Shown here piece by piece: positions 5,358 through 6,429 of a stretch of 6,429 bases of DNA (within the stretch, counting starts at the first letter, position 1; every line of letters starts with the position of its first letter). Below the pieces are notes generated by a model. It made no database searches. It saw only the letters and a program-made list of their open reading frames with translations, and was not told the origin of the DNA. The translations under genes were made by a program, and so were the position numbers. Source of the DNA: an uncultured Verrucomicrobiota bacterium (GTDB lineage Bacteria > Verrucomicrobiota > Kiritimatiellia > RFP12 > UBA1067); assembly GCA_937901395.1 (NCBI GenBank), contig CALCDB010000182.1, positions 1 to 6,429 of the forward strand, in the 5' to 3' direction.

Positions 5358-6429
5358 TAAGCCGTCAACATCATTATCCATGCCATTTTCACAATATAAA
5401 TAAAGATTCAACCCACCGTCCTCATCTATTGGATCTCTGCTCAACCACCTTCCCGTCACTGGCTCGTAGTGGCGGTAGTTGTAATAATCACACGCAAGCG
5501 CATCGTCTGCATACTCGCTTGAGAATCTCCAAGGATTGAGCGCTGAGAAATCGTATGCCGTAACGCCGCCGCGACGAACTTGCGCGGTTACTTCACCGAA
5601 TGGTGCGTATTCGTAATGTGCGGCAACGCCATTTGCGCGAGAGAAGTGAACCACTTCCGATACATTCTTGTTTCCATCGTGCGTATAGAAGAGCGCGTAG
5701 GTCTGCCCGGGAACGCGATACTGCATAAATATGGGTCTTGTCGCTACGGGTTCCGTTGGATCCCACTCAAAGAGTTCGGTAATCGAGTTGTTAGCGCCAT
5801 TGAGTCGTTGAATGCAAAGATAACCATCGTAGACGAATTTTTGATGCTTATTCGTAACAGCCCCATCGCATTCGATGTATTCTACTCTTCTTCCCATGCG
5901 GTCGAACTTCATAGTAAGGTTGGTCGTACCGCAAGTCCAAAGAACTGGGCGGTTCTCTCCATTGTAGGTAACGCTCCAAATGCTGGTTTTGGTTCTAATG
6001 AGAGTTTGATTTCCGTCCGCATCATAGGTCGGTGTGAAGGCGTCTTCGCCTTCGGAGATTTGCGTATACTGATTCAGTTCATTTGCCGTATAGGTAAACG
6101 CATTCTCTGGTTCGGTCGAGGTTTTACGATTACCGATATCGTCGTACTGGTATGCGTATTCGTTCAAAGTCGCGTTCTTGACCGCGTTCGTAAGTTCACT
6201 ACGTGCATTATAACCATACGCGTCGTTGCGCGTTTCGCTCATCATCGTTCCCGAGCGACCGATTGCCGTGCGCCGTCCAATCGCGTCGTTCGTGTAATCA
6301 TACTGCGAAACGACTGCGCCATAGATGGTATTCTTGACGCGAGTGAGCAAATCGCGGTTCGGCTCGTATGTCCATTCGGTGTTGCCCGATCCGCCATAGG
6401 TGAGACGGGATTTGAGGTCGCTTCCGGCG
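4698..6429 (-). CDS. Rhs/YD-repeat polymorphic toxin with C-terminal metallopeptidase-like domain (5' end outside window)
   Basis: Rhs proteins form a beta-shell of YD repeats that encloses and delivers a variable C-terminal toxin. The frame is open to the right edge (576 residues seen, numbered here from the codon at 6426-6428). A TTG at 6348-6350 could be taken as a start, but YD-repeat sequence continues upstream of it. YD units: YDYTNDAIGRR (43-53), YDDIGNR (95-101), YDADGN (135-140), FDRMGRR (175-181). The Rhs core follows: YEYAPFGEV (272-280), NPWRFSSEY (298-306), YYNYRHYEPVTGRWLSRDPI, ending at DGL (355-357). The remaining 219 residues are the variable domain. It has an acidic and charged helical linker (about 368-465) and HELMHKNGMH (526-535), the HExxH motif of zinc peptidases with a further His. 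Its nine cysteines are at 363, 364, 371, 470, 479, 505, 520, 522 and 570. It ends in TAA. Whether the enzyme cleaves protein or cell wall cannot be told. Confidence 0.93.
   Translation of the reverse strand, partial: AGSDLKSRLTYGGSGNTEWTYEPNRDLLTRVKNTIYGAVVSQYDYTNDAIGRRTAIGRSGTMMSETRNDAYGYNARSELTNAVKNATLNEYAYQYDDIGNRKTSTEPENAFTYTANELNQYTQISEGEDAFTPTYDADGNQTLIRTKTSIWSVTYNGENRPVLWTCGTTNLTMKFDRMGRRVEYIECDGAVTNKHQKFVYDGYLCIQRLNGANNSITELFEWDPTEPVATRPIFMQYRVPGQTYALFYTHDGNKNVSEVVHFSRANGVAAHYEYAPFGEVTAQVRRGGVTAYDFSALNPWRFSSEYADDALACDYYNYRHYEPVTGRWLSRDPIDEDGGLNLYLYCENGMDNDVDGLIKYDSCCESIKPECENDLDEIRKELAKIEARYMSPTMPDGLSREDKKLWRAKYARDPIWREIWEIYKKYGLVDASKNSLNVSQIWKSAKEFREGIQKIKHDIDEKSGSVSVICLSGSNNHICDGTFKAGLVVKGGWMYEEYKGKIIVCPEMMKSGAFSSLGGCGCMLLHELMHKNGMHIPAPSTSGAKYERSIENAMIEMQRVLLKGITGRVCKGYDVN

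Noticed and set aside
6348..6350. TTG as the start codon of the Rhs protein
   Set aside because: The same frame is open to the right edge and its 26 extra codons (for example LTYGGSG, TEWTYEPNRD) are typical Rhs repeat sequence leading straight into LLTRVKN. The gene simply begins outside the window.
1..6429. CRISPR array, tRNA or rRNA genes, transposase genes
   Set aside because: I see no regularly spaced direct repeats, no cloverleaf or rRNA-like sequence, and no transposase or integrase motif in any frame.

Overview
The window holds five convincing protein genes, all on the minus strand, so it reads right to left: rhs (partial) > putative lipoprotein/immunity gene > short remnants > DUF4105-like membrane protein > yejB-like permease > yejE-like permease (partial). 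The style of the Rhs core, a Lnb_N/DUF4105-type protein with a membrane tail, and promoters sitting almost on the start codons suggest a Gram-negative bacterium. My best guess is the PVC group (Kiritimatiellota, Verrucomicrobiota or Lentisphaerota). This is an inference; no rRNA or other taxonomic marker is present.

Right part (about 3440-6429). An Rhs/YD-repeat protein enters from the right edge and ends in the Rhs-associated core (NPWRF...DGL, about 5358-5537). It is followed by a 219-residue C-terminal domain carrying a zinc-metallopeptidase motif (HELMHKNGMH) and nine cysteines. After a 16-base gap comes a 356-residue cysteine-rich secreted protein, probably a lipoprotein, in the position of an immunity gene. 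The C-terminal domain and this gene are strikingly AT-rich compared with the Rhs core and with everything left of about 3440. This is the usual look of an exchangeable polymorphic toxin-immunity cassette, and it is the most interesting system in the window. I do not recognise either the toxin domain or the immunity candidate as a named family.

Middle (3175-3610). This gap holds a 42-codon ORF in frame just after the lipoprotein stop, and an 87-codon ORF with a short stretch resembling DUF1016-type proteins. Both look like leftovers of earlier genes. The gap also holds two short inverted repeats.

Left part (1-3177). A DUF4105-like envelope protein precedes a two-gene permease unit of the YejABEF type (microcin C/oligopeptide importer). 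yejB and yejE overlap by ATGA. No substrate-binding protein (YejA) or ATPase (YejF) is visible; YejF could lie beyond the left edge. The DUF4105 and yejB genes each have an extended -10 promoter, TGNTATAATATCC, placed so that transcription should start at or within two bases of the ATG. Leaderless mRNAs are therefore likely for both.
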